DNA from: JAAXGI01 sp963579625 | GTDB lineage: Bacteria; Gemmatimonadota; Gemmatimonadetes; Longimicrobiales; Gaopeijiaceae | Assembly: GCA_963579625.1 (NCBI GenBank) | Contig: CAUZHN010000023.1 | Location: 1 to 35,814 of the forward strand | Length of the DNA stretch: 35,814 nt | Direction of reading: 5' to 3' | Shown: one piece after another, positions 7,413 to 15,877 of the stretch | How the letters are laid out: the number at the start of each line of letters is the position of its first letter | Position numbering within the stretch: the first letter of the stretch is position 1 | Notes under the pieces: generated by a model | What the model was told of the DNA's origin: nothing | Databases searched by the model: none | What the model saw: the letters and a program-made list of their open reading frames with translations, nothing else | Translations under genes and position numbers: made by a program

Positions 7413-8207
7413 TCAGTAGCGGTTGAGCGCCGCCTGGTACCCTTCGATCGCGTCCCTCAACTCCGACAGCTTCGCCTGAAATTGCCGAGCATTCTCAGGA
7501 CCCATGCGAATGAGGTGTTTCTCGGCCGGTGACTGCATTTCGAGCCCCAAGTCTCGGAATTCGTAGATTGACTCGTTGGGCTGTAACTCCAGAGGTACCT
7601 CTGGCACTTCTGGGGCAAGGAGATTCCCGATCGCAAGCGTCACTGCGTCGTCGAAGCTTTGATCGGGGATCCCTAATTCCGCGTAAGCTTCGTCTAAGAG
7701 GGGATATAGGTGGTGGTAGAGGTGCGCCGTGCCCTGGGTGTCCAGAGACACGAAGGTTTCCGTAAGAAGGTCGTAGCGGTGGTATCCCTCCGGATCTATC
7801 ACGATTCTTTCACCAATTTCCAGAACCTCGAACTCCTCCTCAGGGATCAGGAACTCGAGCCGGGACCTCGGGCTTAACCCTCCCGCGAGGTCAACCACCA
7901 CTCCGACGAAGCGACGCACGAGTTCATCTGTGACGAGCCAGGAGGCCAACTCTGGATATGCCGACACTCCTGCCACTAGGCTACGGATGAAATCATCGCT
8001 GCTACCTAGCTCTGGCAGGTCGAGCGGCTCCACACCCGGGTCTAGTTCTGTCGGTTCTTCTTCAAACGCGGTGGAAGGAGCCGTTGGTGGCTTCGGCGGC
8101 TCCTGAGATCCAAGCCAAAACCATCCAATTCCCGACAGGAGAACGGCGATGCCCACGACGAGGAGGATTGCAAGCGCCGGCCCCTCCGATCGACGGCGTC
8201 TGGTCAT
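7413..8207 (-). CDS. DUF3014 domain-containing membrane-anchored protein
   Basis: A 264-aa protein with a basic N-terminus and one membrane helix (about residues 11-32), then a Pro/Glu-rich linker and the DUF3014 domain. Recognisable segments are LPELGSSDDFIRSLVAGVSA, WLVTDELVRRFVGVVVDLA, the YHRYDLLTETFVSLD region and a C-terminal QMGPE/AKL-type helix before LNRY. Its topology would put the domain in the periplasm. The family's biochemical role is unknown. It is followed, about 170 bp upstream on the same strand, by the end of ldcA, so it could be the last gene of that unit or independent. Confidence 0.8.
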   Translation of the reverse strand: MTRRRRSEGPALAILLVVGIAVLLSGIGWFWLGSQEPPKPPTAPSTAFEEEPTELDPGVEPLDLPELGSSDDFIRSLVAGVSAYPELASWLVTDELVRRFVGVVVDLAGGLSPRSRLEFLIPEEEFEVLEIGERIVIDPEGYHRYDLLTETFVSLDTQGTAHLYHHLYPLLDEAYAELGIPDQSFDDAVTLAIGNLLAPEVPEVPLELQPNESIYEFRDLGLEMQSPAEKHLIRMGPENARQFQAKLSELRDAIEGYQAALNRY

Positions 8208-8380
8208 CCGAGATACCTCTTTGATTGTCCTAATGACTGGGGTCTCACGAAGTATAGATAGGTCGGGTTGACTCCAAGTGGAGAGTCATCATCCAATTGG
8301 TAGGATCATCCCACGAGATCGTTCCAACTGCCTTGTCTGCCGAGGCAGTTCTCCTACTGACTGGAGTCGCCATCCGGACT

Positions 8381-9331
8381 TCAGGTGTTAGCCGATCCCA
8401 CACCCGGGGCTTCAACGCCTCCCTCGACGACCTCCAGGACTCCGGCTTCCGCGTCTAATCGGGCACATGCTCCTACGGGCAGCGTGCAGTTGTGCTCTGC
8501 GTGTCCGAACGGAAGCTCAGCGACAGTCGGTACCCCCAGTCGCTCCGCGAACTGAGTGAGGACCGCGAGGATCGTTTGTTCCATATCCGGCGTCGTACAA
8601 AATCTTCCTAGAGCGAGTCCAACCATTCCCTTCAGCGAGCCTGCCCGTTCGAGCTGCACGAGCATCCGATCCACGCGGTACGCGGGTTCATCAATGTCCT
8701 CGAGGAAGAGTATTCGGCCATCTGCGGAGAGCTGACTCGATGAGCCGCAGAGGGATGCCAACATTGCCAGATTGCCTCCCCAGAGGGGCCCTGTCGCTGT
8801 CCCCCCGACCAATGTTCGTGGTGGTGGGTCACCTGCTCGCTGAGACAATGGCCCTGCTGGTTCCGCTGAATAGAGTACTCTCTGGAACATCTCCTTTGTT
8901 TCCGGTGGGAAGTCCCCGCCAGGGTGAGGCCCATGGAAGGATACCACCGCGTTTGCCGCGTGTTCGACGTGAATCGTGGTGTTGTCGCTGAACCCAATGA
9001 ATGGAATCGGGTCATACCGCTGCCGATCGAGGTTCAGTCGGTCCAGGATTCGAAGGGTCCCATATCCGCCACGAAGGGACCAAATGCCATCGATTGAGGG
9101 GTCATCGAACGCTGCCTGAAGGTTCGCTAGGCGAACGTCATCGGATCCCGCCCCAAAACCACTCTGGGCGGCTGCGGAAGGGAAAACAACGGGCTCGAGC
9201 CCGAGCTGCCGACACCGGGCCTGCGAGATCTCGATTCGCGTGATGTCAAGGGGGCTCGCCGGAGCAACGAGTGCCACACGCGCGCCTTCAAAGAGGGCGC
9301 GGGGACGTAGGACAGGAGTGCTATCAGTCAA
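8381..9331 (-). CDS. ldcA: LD-carboxypeptidase (peptidase S66)
   Basis: A 316-aa cytoplasmic serine peptidase of the LdcA/MccF family. The Ser-Glu-His triad is visible: Ser115 in GFSDNT, Glu211 in FLEDIDEPAYRVDRM and His277 in ELPFGHAEHNCTLP; RGGYGT precedes the nucleophile. LdcA removes the terminal D-Ala from L-Ala-gamma-D-Glu-mDAP-D-Ala tetrapeptide during peptidoglycan recycling, while MccF relatives inactivate microcin C-like peptides. The start is TTG at 9331, seven bases after GGAG; no ATG or GTG fits, and the N-terminus ARVALVAPASPLD begins at the usual depth. The ribosome-binding site lies inside a hairpin (9335-9359). mpl nearby favours the recycling role. Confidence 0.9.
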   Translation of the reverse strand: MTDSTPVLRPRALFEGARVALVAPASPLDITRIEISQARCRQLGLEPVVFPSAAAQSGFGAGSDDVRLANLQAAFDDPSIDGIWSLRGGYGTLRILDRLNLDRQRYDPIPFIGFSDNTTIHVEHAANAVVSFHGPHPGGDFPPETKEMFQRVLYSAEPAGPLSQRAGDPPPRTLVGGTATGPLWGGNLAMLASLCGSSSQLSADGRILFLEDIDEPAYRVDRMLVQLERAGSLKGMVGLALGRFCTTPDMEQTILAVLTQFAERLGVPTVAELPFGHAEHNCTLPVGACARLDAEAGVLEVVEGGVEAPGVGSANT

Positions 9332-9334
9332 CGT

Positions 9335-9359
9335 GGCGCTCCTCGTCGGAGGGAGCGCC
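9335..9359 (-). promoter_or_regulatory. 8-bp GC-rich hairpin covering the ldcA ribosome-binding site
   Basis: On the minus strand, GGCGCTCC pairs perfectly with GGAGCGCC across a nine-base loop. The 3' arm contains the GGAG that serves the TTG start of ldcA, only 3 bases beyond the stem. Formed in mRNA it should hide the ribosome-binding site. It could also act as a weak terminator after the PQQ dehydrogenase gene, but no T-run follows. Confidence 0.55.
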
Positions 9360-9411
9360 GGTGCCCTAAGAGATGGCAGAGTGTCGGTTCCCTCGTTGTG
9401 ACTGTGGGGGT

Positions 9412-11466
9412 CTAGGGCAGCCGTAGCGCCGCGATTGACCCGGGGATTCGCTCTCCGTCTCGTCCCATACCAGTGATCGGGAGCAGGATATACTGCACTC
9501 CCTCGTGCATATAGGTCATCGGCGCGGTGCTCGTGGGTGCAGGAATCTCAACCGAACCAACCCTCTCGCCGGTCTCCTTATCTGCTGCGTACCACAGGGG
9601 CCGTCCGCCCCGCCCCTCGGCGAACATGAGAAGACTTTCCGTGATGAGTACGGTGGCGTTCCCTTGGTAGCCGGTGTTGGGGATATCGACTCCCTCTAGT
9701 AGCGGGTGGTTGGCGATGTTATCAGGCGTGTCCCCATTCGGAATCCACCAGAGGTGCTCCCCGGTGTTCATATCGATTGCCGTAATCCGACCGTAAGGCG
9801 GCTTGAAGATTGGGAGGCCGTCTATAGCCCCAAACCCGCCCCCAGGTGCCGAGGCGAATTCGACTACGGTTCGCCCCGGTCCCCCGTCAGGCCCACCATC
9901 ATCTGTGCGGGAACCCGGGCCAAGGACTCCTCCGGTGCACGCCTTCCTCGACTGTACGTATAGGATCCCTGTCTCCGGGTCCAGGACCGGTCCTCCCGGG
10001 ATGTTGGTGCCACCAGTAGCACTGGGGCACTGGGCTGTGGCCCGCCAACCATTGGGGTCATCCACAGCAACCCTTGGTGTGAAGATCGGGCCCAGTTTTA
10101 TATCGCTCACCTGCTCGAGTGCCATCGCGCGCAACTCGGGGGTGAAGTCCATCAGGTCATCCTCTGAGAGGCCCTGGAGTTCGTAGCCCGCCGGACGGGT
10201 CGGAAAGGGTTGTGTCGGGGAGTACCACTCACCAGGCACGTCGCCGGGGGGGACCGGACGCTCCTCAATGGGCCAGATTGGCTCCCCAGTCTCCCGGTTG
10301 AACGCGTAAACGAAGGACTGCTTAGACGTCTGCACTACCGCCGGGATTTCCTCTCCGTCGACCGTCAGGTCCACCAGAATGCCTGCCACCGGGAGGTCCC
10401 AGTCCCAGATGTCGTGGTGAACCATTTGGAAATGCCAGCGTCTCTCGCCGGTTTCGATGTCTACAGCAACGAGGCTGCTGCCGAAAAGGTTAGCACCCGG
10501 GCGGAACCCCCCGAAGTAGTCGTTCGTGGGCTGATCGGTCGGCAGGTAGACGATCCCCAACTCGGGATCGGCGGAGAGAGGCGCCCAGACGTTTACGTTC
10601 CCGCTCCACTGCCACGCATCGTTCTCCCAAGTCTCGTTTCCGAACTCACCCGCTCGCGGGATTGTGTGGAAGGTCCAGAGGTGCTCGCCCGTTCTGGCGT
10701 CAAAGGCCTGAACGTCCCCGGGGACGTTCTCGATCCTCGTGTAACCTCCTCCCTGATGAGCCGAATTCCCCACGATGATCACTCCATTTACGACGATGGG
10801 TGGGGAGGAGGTGGTGATCGCACCAACGGGCCGGTCGATCCCAGAATACACATCATACGGGTGTCCCAGGCTGGCCATCATGTCCACTGTTCCCGTCTGG
10901 GGGAATCCTTCAATCGGGATCTGTCCTCCGAAACCTTCTATTGGATCCCCGGTCTTAGCATCCAGCGCGTGTAGGAAAAACCCGGGCGAGACCATGTAGA
11001 TAACGCCTCTTCCATCGATCTCGGCGTAGGCGACCCCTCGGCCATAGTTCTTTCGGGGGGATCCCTCCCAACGCTCCGTGTATGGCTCGCGGAAGGTCCA
11101 CAGCGTTTCCCCAGTGGCGGGGTCGATAGCAACCACCGTACGTCGCGTTCCTGCCACCGTATATACGATTCCGTCCACGTAGATCGGAGTAGCCCGATTC
11201 ATGAAATCAGGGGCGGGCGAGAAGTTGTCTCCTCTCCATACCCACGAGACCTCAAGGTCATCGAAGTTACTGGCGTTGATTTGGCTGAGAGGGGAGTATC
11301 GAGTGCTCGACAGGTCTGCCCAAATGGAGCGCCATTCACCTTCGGGGTTTCCTCTGTCCTGGGCGCTGCTTGGGGGTGCGAGACTTCCTAGAAGGAAGAG
11401 CGACATTGCTAGGTTCAAGCCTTGGAGCCGATTGAAGGCAAGTGCGCAACGAAAGTGTGTGGACAT
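9412..11466 (-). CDS. periplasmic PQQ-dependent dehydrogenase (quinoprotein glucose dehydrogenase-like)
   Basis: A 684-aa exported enzyme of the eight-bladed PQQ propeller family, without the N-terminal membrane helices of E. coli Gcd. A signal peptide ends near SSAQD, then GEWRSIWADLSSTRYSPLSQ, NFDDLEVSWVW, and repeated tryptophan-docking motifs (TGETLWTFREP, TGEHLWTFHTIPRAGEF, TGERRWHFQMVHHDIWDWDL, TGEHLWWIPNGD). The C-terminal APMTYMHEGVQYI is typical. It oxidises a sugar or alcohol and passes electrons to the quinone pool or a cytochrome. I place the start at 11466 because AGAGG precedes it; an upstream in-frame ATG at 11538 has no signal-peptide logic. It is divergent from ggt, sharing about 100 bp of upstream DNA. 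Confidence 0.88.
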   Translation of the reverse strand: MSTHFRCALAFNRLQGLNLAMSLFLLGSLAPPSSAQDRGNPEGEWRSIWADLSSTRYSPLSQINASNFDDLEVSWVWRGDNFSPAPDFMNRATPIYVDGIVYTVAGTRRTVVAIDPATGETLWTFREPYTERWEGSPRKNYGRGVAYAEIDGRGVIYMVSPGFFLHALDAKTGDPIEGFGGQIPIEGFPQTGTVDMMASLGHPYDVYSGIDRPVGAITTSSPPIVVNGVIIVGNSAHQGGGYTRIENVPGDVQAFDARTGEHLWTFHTIPRAGEFGNETWENDAWQWSGNVNVWAPLSADPELGIVYLPTDQPTNDYFGGFRPGANLFGSSLVAVDIETGERRWHFQMVHHDIWDWDLPVAGILVDLTVDGEEIPAVVQTSKQSFVYAFNRETGEPIWPIEERPVPPGDVPGEWYSPTQPFPTRPAGYELQGLSEDDLMDFTPELRAMALEQVSDIKLGPIFTPRVAVDDPNGWRATAQCPSATGGTNIPGGPVLDPETGILYVQSRKACTGGVLGPGSRTDDGGPDGGPGRTVVEFASAPGGGFGAIDGLPIFKPPYGRITAIDMNTGEHLWWIPNGDTPDNIANHPLLEGVDIPNTGYQGNATVLITESLLMFAEGRGGRPLWYAADKETGERVGSVEIPAPTSTAPMTYMHEGVQYILLPITGMGRDGERIPGSIAALRLP

Positions 11467-11567
11467 CGTCGACCTCTGGAAAGTAATCCTCAAATAGCCA
11501 ATCCCGTGATAGTAGGCGGGGCATCTGATATCCGTCAACGAGAGTCGAGAAAAGCTAGATTGCTTAC

Positions 11568-13313
11568 ATGTCTTCCTATGTTATTCCACCGGATGCTGGT
11601 AGGGGGTCTTCGCTGACTCGCTTCACCCACTGGCCCTCCGATTGGTCGGACTCGCAGCATGCCCAGATCGTCTCCAGTGCCGACGGGATGGTTGCGACTA
11701 CGGACCGGTATGCGTCAGAGGTGGGGCTCGAAGTCCTCAGGGCGGGCGGGAATGCCGTCGATACGGCGGTTGCGGTTTCCTTTGCTCTGGCTGTCGTGAA
11801 TCCGGAGGCGGGAAACATTGGAGGGGGTGGGTTCATGCTGGCTCGAAGCCCTGACGGGTCCGTGGCGTCGCTGGATTACCGGTCCAAGGCCCCGGGGGCT
11901 GCAACCCGAGAAATGTTTCTGGGCTCAGGCGTTGACCTCGGCGACAGATCTGTTCTCGGGCACCTGAGTGTGGCGGTCCCCGGTGCCGTGGCTGGGCTCT
12001 GGGATTCACACCGGGCGCTGGGTTCACTTCCCTGGCCAGACCTGCTGGAGCCTGCAGTGTCACTGGCTCGGGGGTTCCGGGTCAGCGAGCGGTTCGTCGC
12101 ATCCTTTCCTCCGCACATCGTCGAGGGGCTCCTCCAGTTTCCTGAGTCGGCCAGGGTCTTCCTCCCGAGGAGAGAGGATGGAGAACCTGCTCCTCCCAGG
12201 ATTGGCGATACTTTTTCCCAACCTGACCTGGCCCGGACACTCGAGCGGATCCGAGACCGAGGAGCTGGGGGGTTCTACGGGGGGAAGACAGCCGACCTCT
12301 TCGTAAAGGAGATGGAAAGGGGGGGAGGGATCGTCACACGCGCAGACCTTGTGGACTTCACGACGGCTTGGCGTGATCCCGTACGCTTCGAATACCAGGG
12401 CCATGCGGTTCTATCGATGCCTCTTTCCTCATCCGGAGGAGCTACTCTGGCTATGGCGTGCAACATCCTCAGTGCGTTTTCCTTGAAGGACCTCCCCTGG
12501 CATGGAGCGGAGCACGTTCACCTACTTGTCGAAGCGTGGCGGCGAGCGTATGCCGATCGGAACCACTACTTGGCTGATCCCGAGTTCGCAGAGATCCCAA
12601 TCGAACTCTTGATCTCATCCCAGTACGGAGCGGACAGGGCCCGCACGATCTGCATGGAAGAGGCCACACTGTCTAGCGAAGTTGGTCCAGACGATGTCAC
12701 GGTGAGCGAGTTTGATGGGAACGGCGCCCACACGACCCACATTTCTATCGTCGACCCGATGGGGGGTGCGGTTTCGCTCACGACAACCCTAAACACCTGG
12801 TACGGAAGTAAGGTGGTGGTCACGGGGGCTGGATTCCTTCTGAATAATGAGATGGACGATTTCACTGCAATGCCTGGGATCAAGAACTTCTTCGGACTCA
12901 TTCAGGGAGAGGTCAATTCGATCGAACCAGGGAAGCGAATGCTTTCAGCGATGACGCCAACGATCGTGCTCACCCCCGGGGACGACCTGTTCCTGGTCGT
13001 CGGTACACCTGGCGGAGCGACGATTACTACCACGGTGCTCCAGGTGATCTCGAACGTGATCGACTACGGAATGGACCTGGCAGAGGCTGTGAACGCTCCT
13101 CGGGTCCATCACCAGCATCTTCCCGATCGCGTGGAGTGCGAACCTGGGGGGTTGCCTGAGCCGGTGCTCGAGGGGCTACGGGCGCTTGGGCACCGAGTCG
13201 AGGGGTGCAAGAAGGAAGTGTGGGGGGACGTGCAGGCGATTCTTGCACAGCCAGACGGGTCCCTGAGTGGGATTTCAGATCCTCGGAGGGGAGGTGTGAC
13301 CCTTGGGTTCTAG
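11568..13313 (+). CDS. ggt: gamma-glutamyltranspeptidase (Ntn hydrolase)
   Basis: A 581-aa member of the gamma-glutamyltransferase family. The self-cleavage nucleophile is Thr389 in GAHTTHISIVD. Downstream substrate residues are present (NNEMDDF, MLSAMTPTIV, GTPGGATITTTVLQ), as is the N-terminal ASEVGLEVLRAGGNAVD. It cleaves gamma-glutamyl bonds such as those of glutathione, and family members can also act on gamma-Glu peptides. Oddly, about 35 hydrophilic residues replace the signal peptide expected for a periplasmic enzyme, and an in-frame TAG 9 bases upstream of the ATG rules out a longer start. The protein may therefore be cytoplasmic. The ribosome-binding site is weak. It is followed convergently by mpl. 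Confidence 0.92.
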   Translation: MSSYVIPPDAGRGSSLTRFTHWPSDWSDSQHAQIVSSADGMVATTDRYASEVGLEVLRAGGNAVDTAVAVSFALAVVNPEAGNIGGGGFMLARSPDGSVASLDYRSKAPGAATREMFLGSGVDLGDRSVLGHLSVAVPGAVAGLWDSHRALGSLPWPDLLEPAVSLARGFRVSERFVASFPPHIVEGLLQFPESARVFLPRREDGEPAPPRIGDTFSQPDLARTLERIRDRGAGGFYGGKTADLFVKEMERGGGIVTRADLVDFTTAWRDPVRFEYQGHAVLSMPLSSSGGATLAMACNILSAFSLKDLPWHGAEHVHLLVEAWRRAYADRNHYLADPEFAEIPIELLISSQYGADRARTICMEEATLSSEVGPDDVTVSEFDGNGAHTTHISIVDPMGGAVSLTTTLNTWYGSKVVVTGAGFLLNNEMDDFTAMPGIKNFFGLIQGEVNSIEPGKRMLSAMTPTIVLTPGDDLFLVVGTPGGATITTTVLQVISNVIDYGMDLAEAVNAPRVHHQHLPDRVECEPGGLPEPVLEGLRALGHRVEGCKKEVWGDVQAILAQPDGSLSGISDPRRGGVTLGF

Positions 13314-13464
13314 GAGCGTTATGAAGAACGCGATCTTGTCGTCGTCCTGGCTATCTCCCGAGTTGGCTTCTCTCAGATTATCAGAGATCGGTCAGTCCAC
13401 CACAATGTGGCACTTTTCCGACTCTCGATAATTCAGGTAACCCATACACGTCTTTGCGTGGGTA

Positions 13465-13488
13465 GGCCGACCCAAACGCACGTCGGCC
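13465..13488. terminator. hairpin between convergent ggt and mpl
   Basis: GGCCGAC (13465-13471) and GTCGGCC (13482-13488) form a perfect seven-base stem with a ten-base loop in the 256-bp gap between two convergent genes. There is no adjacent T-run on either strand, so a terminator role is inferred from position only. A weaker imperfect hairpin (CCCATACACG...CGTGGG) lies just to its left. The rest of the gap shows nothing else. Confidence 0.4.
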
Positions 13489-13569
13489 GTTCTGAACGTC
13501 AAGTACTCAAGTGAACCAAGTAAAGGCTATTGCGGCGCGGCCCGTATCCCCTCTGATTTAGGAAGGAAA

Positions 13570-15003
13570 TCATGCCCTCAACCTTTCCAGTAACTCTTGG
13601 TGGATTCCTCTAAATCCTCCATTGGACAGGACGAGAAGGACGTCGCCGGGCCCGGCCTCAGGCACCACGGTTTCAACGATCTGCCCCACCTCGGGGATGT
13701 GATCTGCCCTGATTCCGTCGGAGCGAAGGGAACTGACCAGCTGTTCCGGGTCCATTCCCGTCTGCTTGTCGTATCGTTCGGGACGAGAGAGCCCAGCAAC
13801 GACAACCTGGTCTGCTGTGCCGAGTGCCTTGCGGTAGTCGTCCTGAAACTCCCGTCTCTGGGCCGTATAACTGCGTGGCTCGAAGATCGCGACGACTCTG
13901 CGGTCGGGAAAACGCTGTCGGGCGGCCTCGATGATTCCTCGGACGGCGGTTGGGTGGTGTGCGAAATCATCGATCACCGTTACTCCACGCACTTTGCCCC
14001 GTACCTCCATGCGTCGTCGCACGCTCTGAAACGCAGGCAGACCCCTGAGAATCCCTTCGAGGCTTGCTCCTATCGAGTACGCTGCCGCGATCGCTGCAAG
14101 GCAGTTTTGGACGTTGAAGGTACCGAAGAGCGGGGTTTGAACCCGCCCGAGCCATTGACCATCGCGGACGAGGGTGAATGTCGTGCCGTTTGGGTGTGGT
14201 TCGACCTCCTCCGCGCGCCACCGTGGGTGTGAGGTTGCAGATCCGCCGCTGGAAGGGGCCCCAACTCCGAAAGACTCCACCGGGGCAAAGGACCGCCCGC
14301 TCAGCTCTCGGGCTAACGGTGATGCCCACCCGACCACGAGCTTTCCGGTGCGCGGAAGCAGGTTGATGAAGCGCTCGAACGCGAACTGGTAGGAATCGGT
14401 GTCCCGGTAAATATCGGCGTGATCGAACTCGACATTTGTGATGACTGCTGTCTGTGGCAGTGAGTGCCACATCTTCGGCCCCTTGTCGAAGTACGCTGTG
14501 TCATATTCGTCCGCTTCGATCACGAAGTACTCCGACTCGGTGAGTCGGAACGAAGTCCCAAAGTTCTCGCAGACCCCGCCAATGAAAAACGATGGGTTCA
14601 AGCTTGCGGATTCGAGGAGCCAGGCGAGGAGTGCGGATGTCGTGGTCTTCCCGTGGGTACCTGTCACTGCCAAAACGTGACGTCCCTGGAGAAACTCCTC
14701 CTTCACTACGTTGGCAGAAGAGGTGTATCGGAGGCGTCGGTCGAGGACGGCCTCCAGTTCGGGATTTCCCCTGCTGACGGCGTTTCCGACAACGACGATG
14801 TCGGGAGCAGGATCGAGGTTTGCAGGGTCGAAGGAGTGGGCGTACGCGATCCCCATTTCGTCCAGCAGACCGGACATGGGTGGGTACACACCCTCGTCCG
14901 ATCCGGTAACCTGGTGCCCTCTCTCCCGGAGTAGACCAGCGAGAGAGCCCATCGCCGTGCCGGCGATTCCGATCAGATGGTAGTGCAGAAGTTGCCCTCC
15001 CAA
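13570..15003 (-). CDS. mpl: UDP-N-acetylmuramate:L-Ala-gamma-D-Glu-mDAP ligase
   Basis: A 477-aa Mur ligase of the Mpl type. In order: the Rossmann-like N-domain (HLIGIAGTAMGSLAGLLRE, GSDEGVYPPMS); the ATP loop TGTHGKTTTSAL at about 114-125; FFIGGVCENFGTSFR and IEADEYDTAYFDKGPK, which are diagnostic of Mpl rather than MurC; NVEFDHADIY; and the C-domain with IDDFAHHPTAV, IFEPRSYT and LSNGGFRGIH. It joins recycled murein tripeptide directly to UDP-MurNAc, saving de novo synthesis. It lies near ldcA, whose product (tripeptide) is its substrate. The start at 15003 matches the expected N-terminus. Confidence 0.93.
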   Translation of the reverse strand: MGGQLLHYHLIGIAGTAMGSLAGLLRERGHQVTGSDEGVYPPMSGLLDEMGIAYAHSFDPANLDPAPDIVVVGNAVSRGNPELEAVLDRRLRYTSSANVVKEEFLQGRHVLAVTGTHGKTTTSALLAWLLESASLNPSFFIGGVCENFGTSFRLTESEYFVIEADEYDTAYFDKGPKMWHSLPQTAVITNVEFDHADIYRDTDSYQFAFERFINLLPRTGKLVVGWASPLARELSGRSFAPVESFGVGAPSSGGSATSHPRWRAEEVEPHPNGTTFTLVRDGQWLGRVQTPLFGTFNVQNCLAAIAAAYSIGASLEGILRGLPAFQSVRRRMEVRGKVRGVTVIDDFAHHPTAVRGIIEAARQRFPDRRVVAIFEPRSYTAQRREFQDDYRKALGTADQVVVAGLSRPERYDKQTGMDPEQLVSSLRSDGIRADHIPEVGQIVETVVPEAGPGDVLLVLSNGGFRGIHQELLERLRA

Positions 15004-15049
15004 TCCTGCCGAGACAGCGGTGACTGCCCATTCAGGGGTTCCAGTATCC

Positions 15050-15307
15050 TCACCCGTTCCTAAACATTATGGCCTCGTTGAAGATCTCCACGGCCCGGTC
15101 CATCTCGACCATCGAGGCAATCCCTTAGTCGGGGCAACTTACCCACCATGTAGCGGTCGCCTCCAGCATGGCTTTGGCTGAGACGGCCTTGCAGATAGCC
15201 AGCCCTCCTCCATTCAGCCGTGCCCACATTCCCTTGAACTCCATGTCCTCGGGTGGCTCCCACCGAGCGAAGATTCCGAGGGTACGCCTGGATCGAATTG
15301 TAAACAA
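15050..15307 (-). pseudogene. DUF3303-like small protein gene with an internal stop
   Basis: One frame reads LFTIRSRRTLGIFARWEPP, then GMWARLNGGGLAICKAVSAK, AMLEATATWWVSCPD, a TAA at 15125-15127, and then without a frame change GIASMVEMDRAVEIFNEAIM, FRNG and TGA. Both halves match the two ends of small dimeric-barrel proteins of the DUF3303 type (ending in VVEMDEAVEIFNEAI-like sequence), where a phenylalanine or similar residue normally sits at the TAA. The start codon would be TTG at 15305-15307. A single nonsense change has split an otherwise well-kept gene; a sequencing error is an alternative. Confidence 0.6.
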
Positions 15308-15333
15308 GATACGGGCCCATGCTCGACCGGGGG

Positions 15334-15876
15334 TCAGCCGAAGAGCAGTCTCACCGTCCAGACCGCAATGATCATTGCGGCAAAATCAGCCGTGAGGCCT
15401 GCGGCCACCGCATGGCGGGTCTTCTTGATGTTCACCGCGCCGAAGTAGACCGCCACCACATAGAAGGTGGTTTCCGTCGAACCGAACATGGTGGCGGCCA
15501 TTTTCACAAATATGGAGTCCTCCCCGTACTGGTTGATCATGTCGGCGACAAGGCCCGCGGACCCGGATCCCGTGAGAGGCCGAATGATTGCCATAGGGAG
15601 GACCTCTCCCGGGAACCCAATGAGGATGAGCAAAGGGTTGAGACTTGTAACGAGGAAGTCCATTGCTCCGCTTGCCCGGAACATTCCAATCGCGAAAAGG
15701 ATCGCAACGAGGTAGGGGATGATCCGGACTGCGACATTAAACCCCTCCTTAGCTCCCTCCACGAAGCTCTCATAGACAGGAACCCGTTTGTAGAGGCCGT
15801 AAAGTGGAAAGCCCACCACAATGACCGGGATCACGAAGTAGGCGAGCAGGCTGATAAGACTACGGATGGGTTCCAT
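15334..15876 (-). CDS. spmB: SpmB-like nucleoside recognition (Gate) domain membrane protein
   Basis: A 180-aa membrane protein starting MEPIRSLISLLAYFVIPV. It has the SpmB/Gate-domain signatures FVEGAKEGFNVAVRIIPYLV, FRASGAMD, PMAIIRPLTGSGSAGLVADM and GSTETTFYVVAVYFGAV. In Bacillus SpmA and SpmB help dehydrate the spore core; homologues are widespread in bacteria that do not sporulate, where the transported substrate is unknown. The start codon lies one base past the stop of spmA, so translation is coupled. A longer in-frame extension to 15981 overlaps spmA and gives no plausible N-terminus. Confidence 0.85.
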   Translation of the reverse strand: MEPIRSLISLLAYFVIPVIVVGFPLYGLYKRVPVYESFVEGAKEGFNVAVRIIPYLVAILFAIGMFRASGAMDFLVTSLNPLLILIGFPGEVLPMAIIRPLTGSGSAGLVADMINQYGEDSIFVKMAATMFGSTETTFYVVAVYFGAVNIKKTRHAVAAGLTADFAAMIIAVWTVRLLFG

Positions 15877-15877
15877 G

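Noticed and set aside
10210..10974. 254-codon open frame on the plus strand inside the PQQ dehydrogenase gene
   Set aside because: Antisense shadow of high-GC coding DNA; the minus strand carries continuous quinoprotein motifs.
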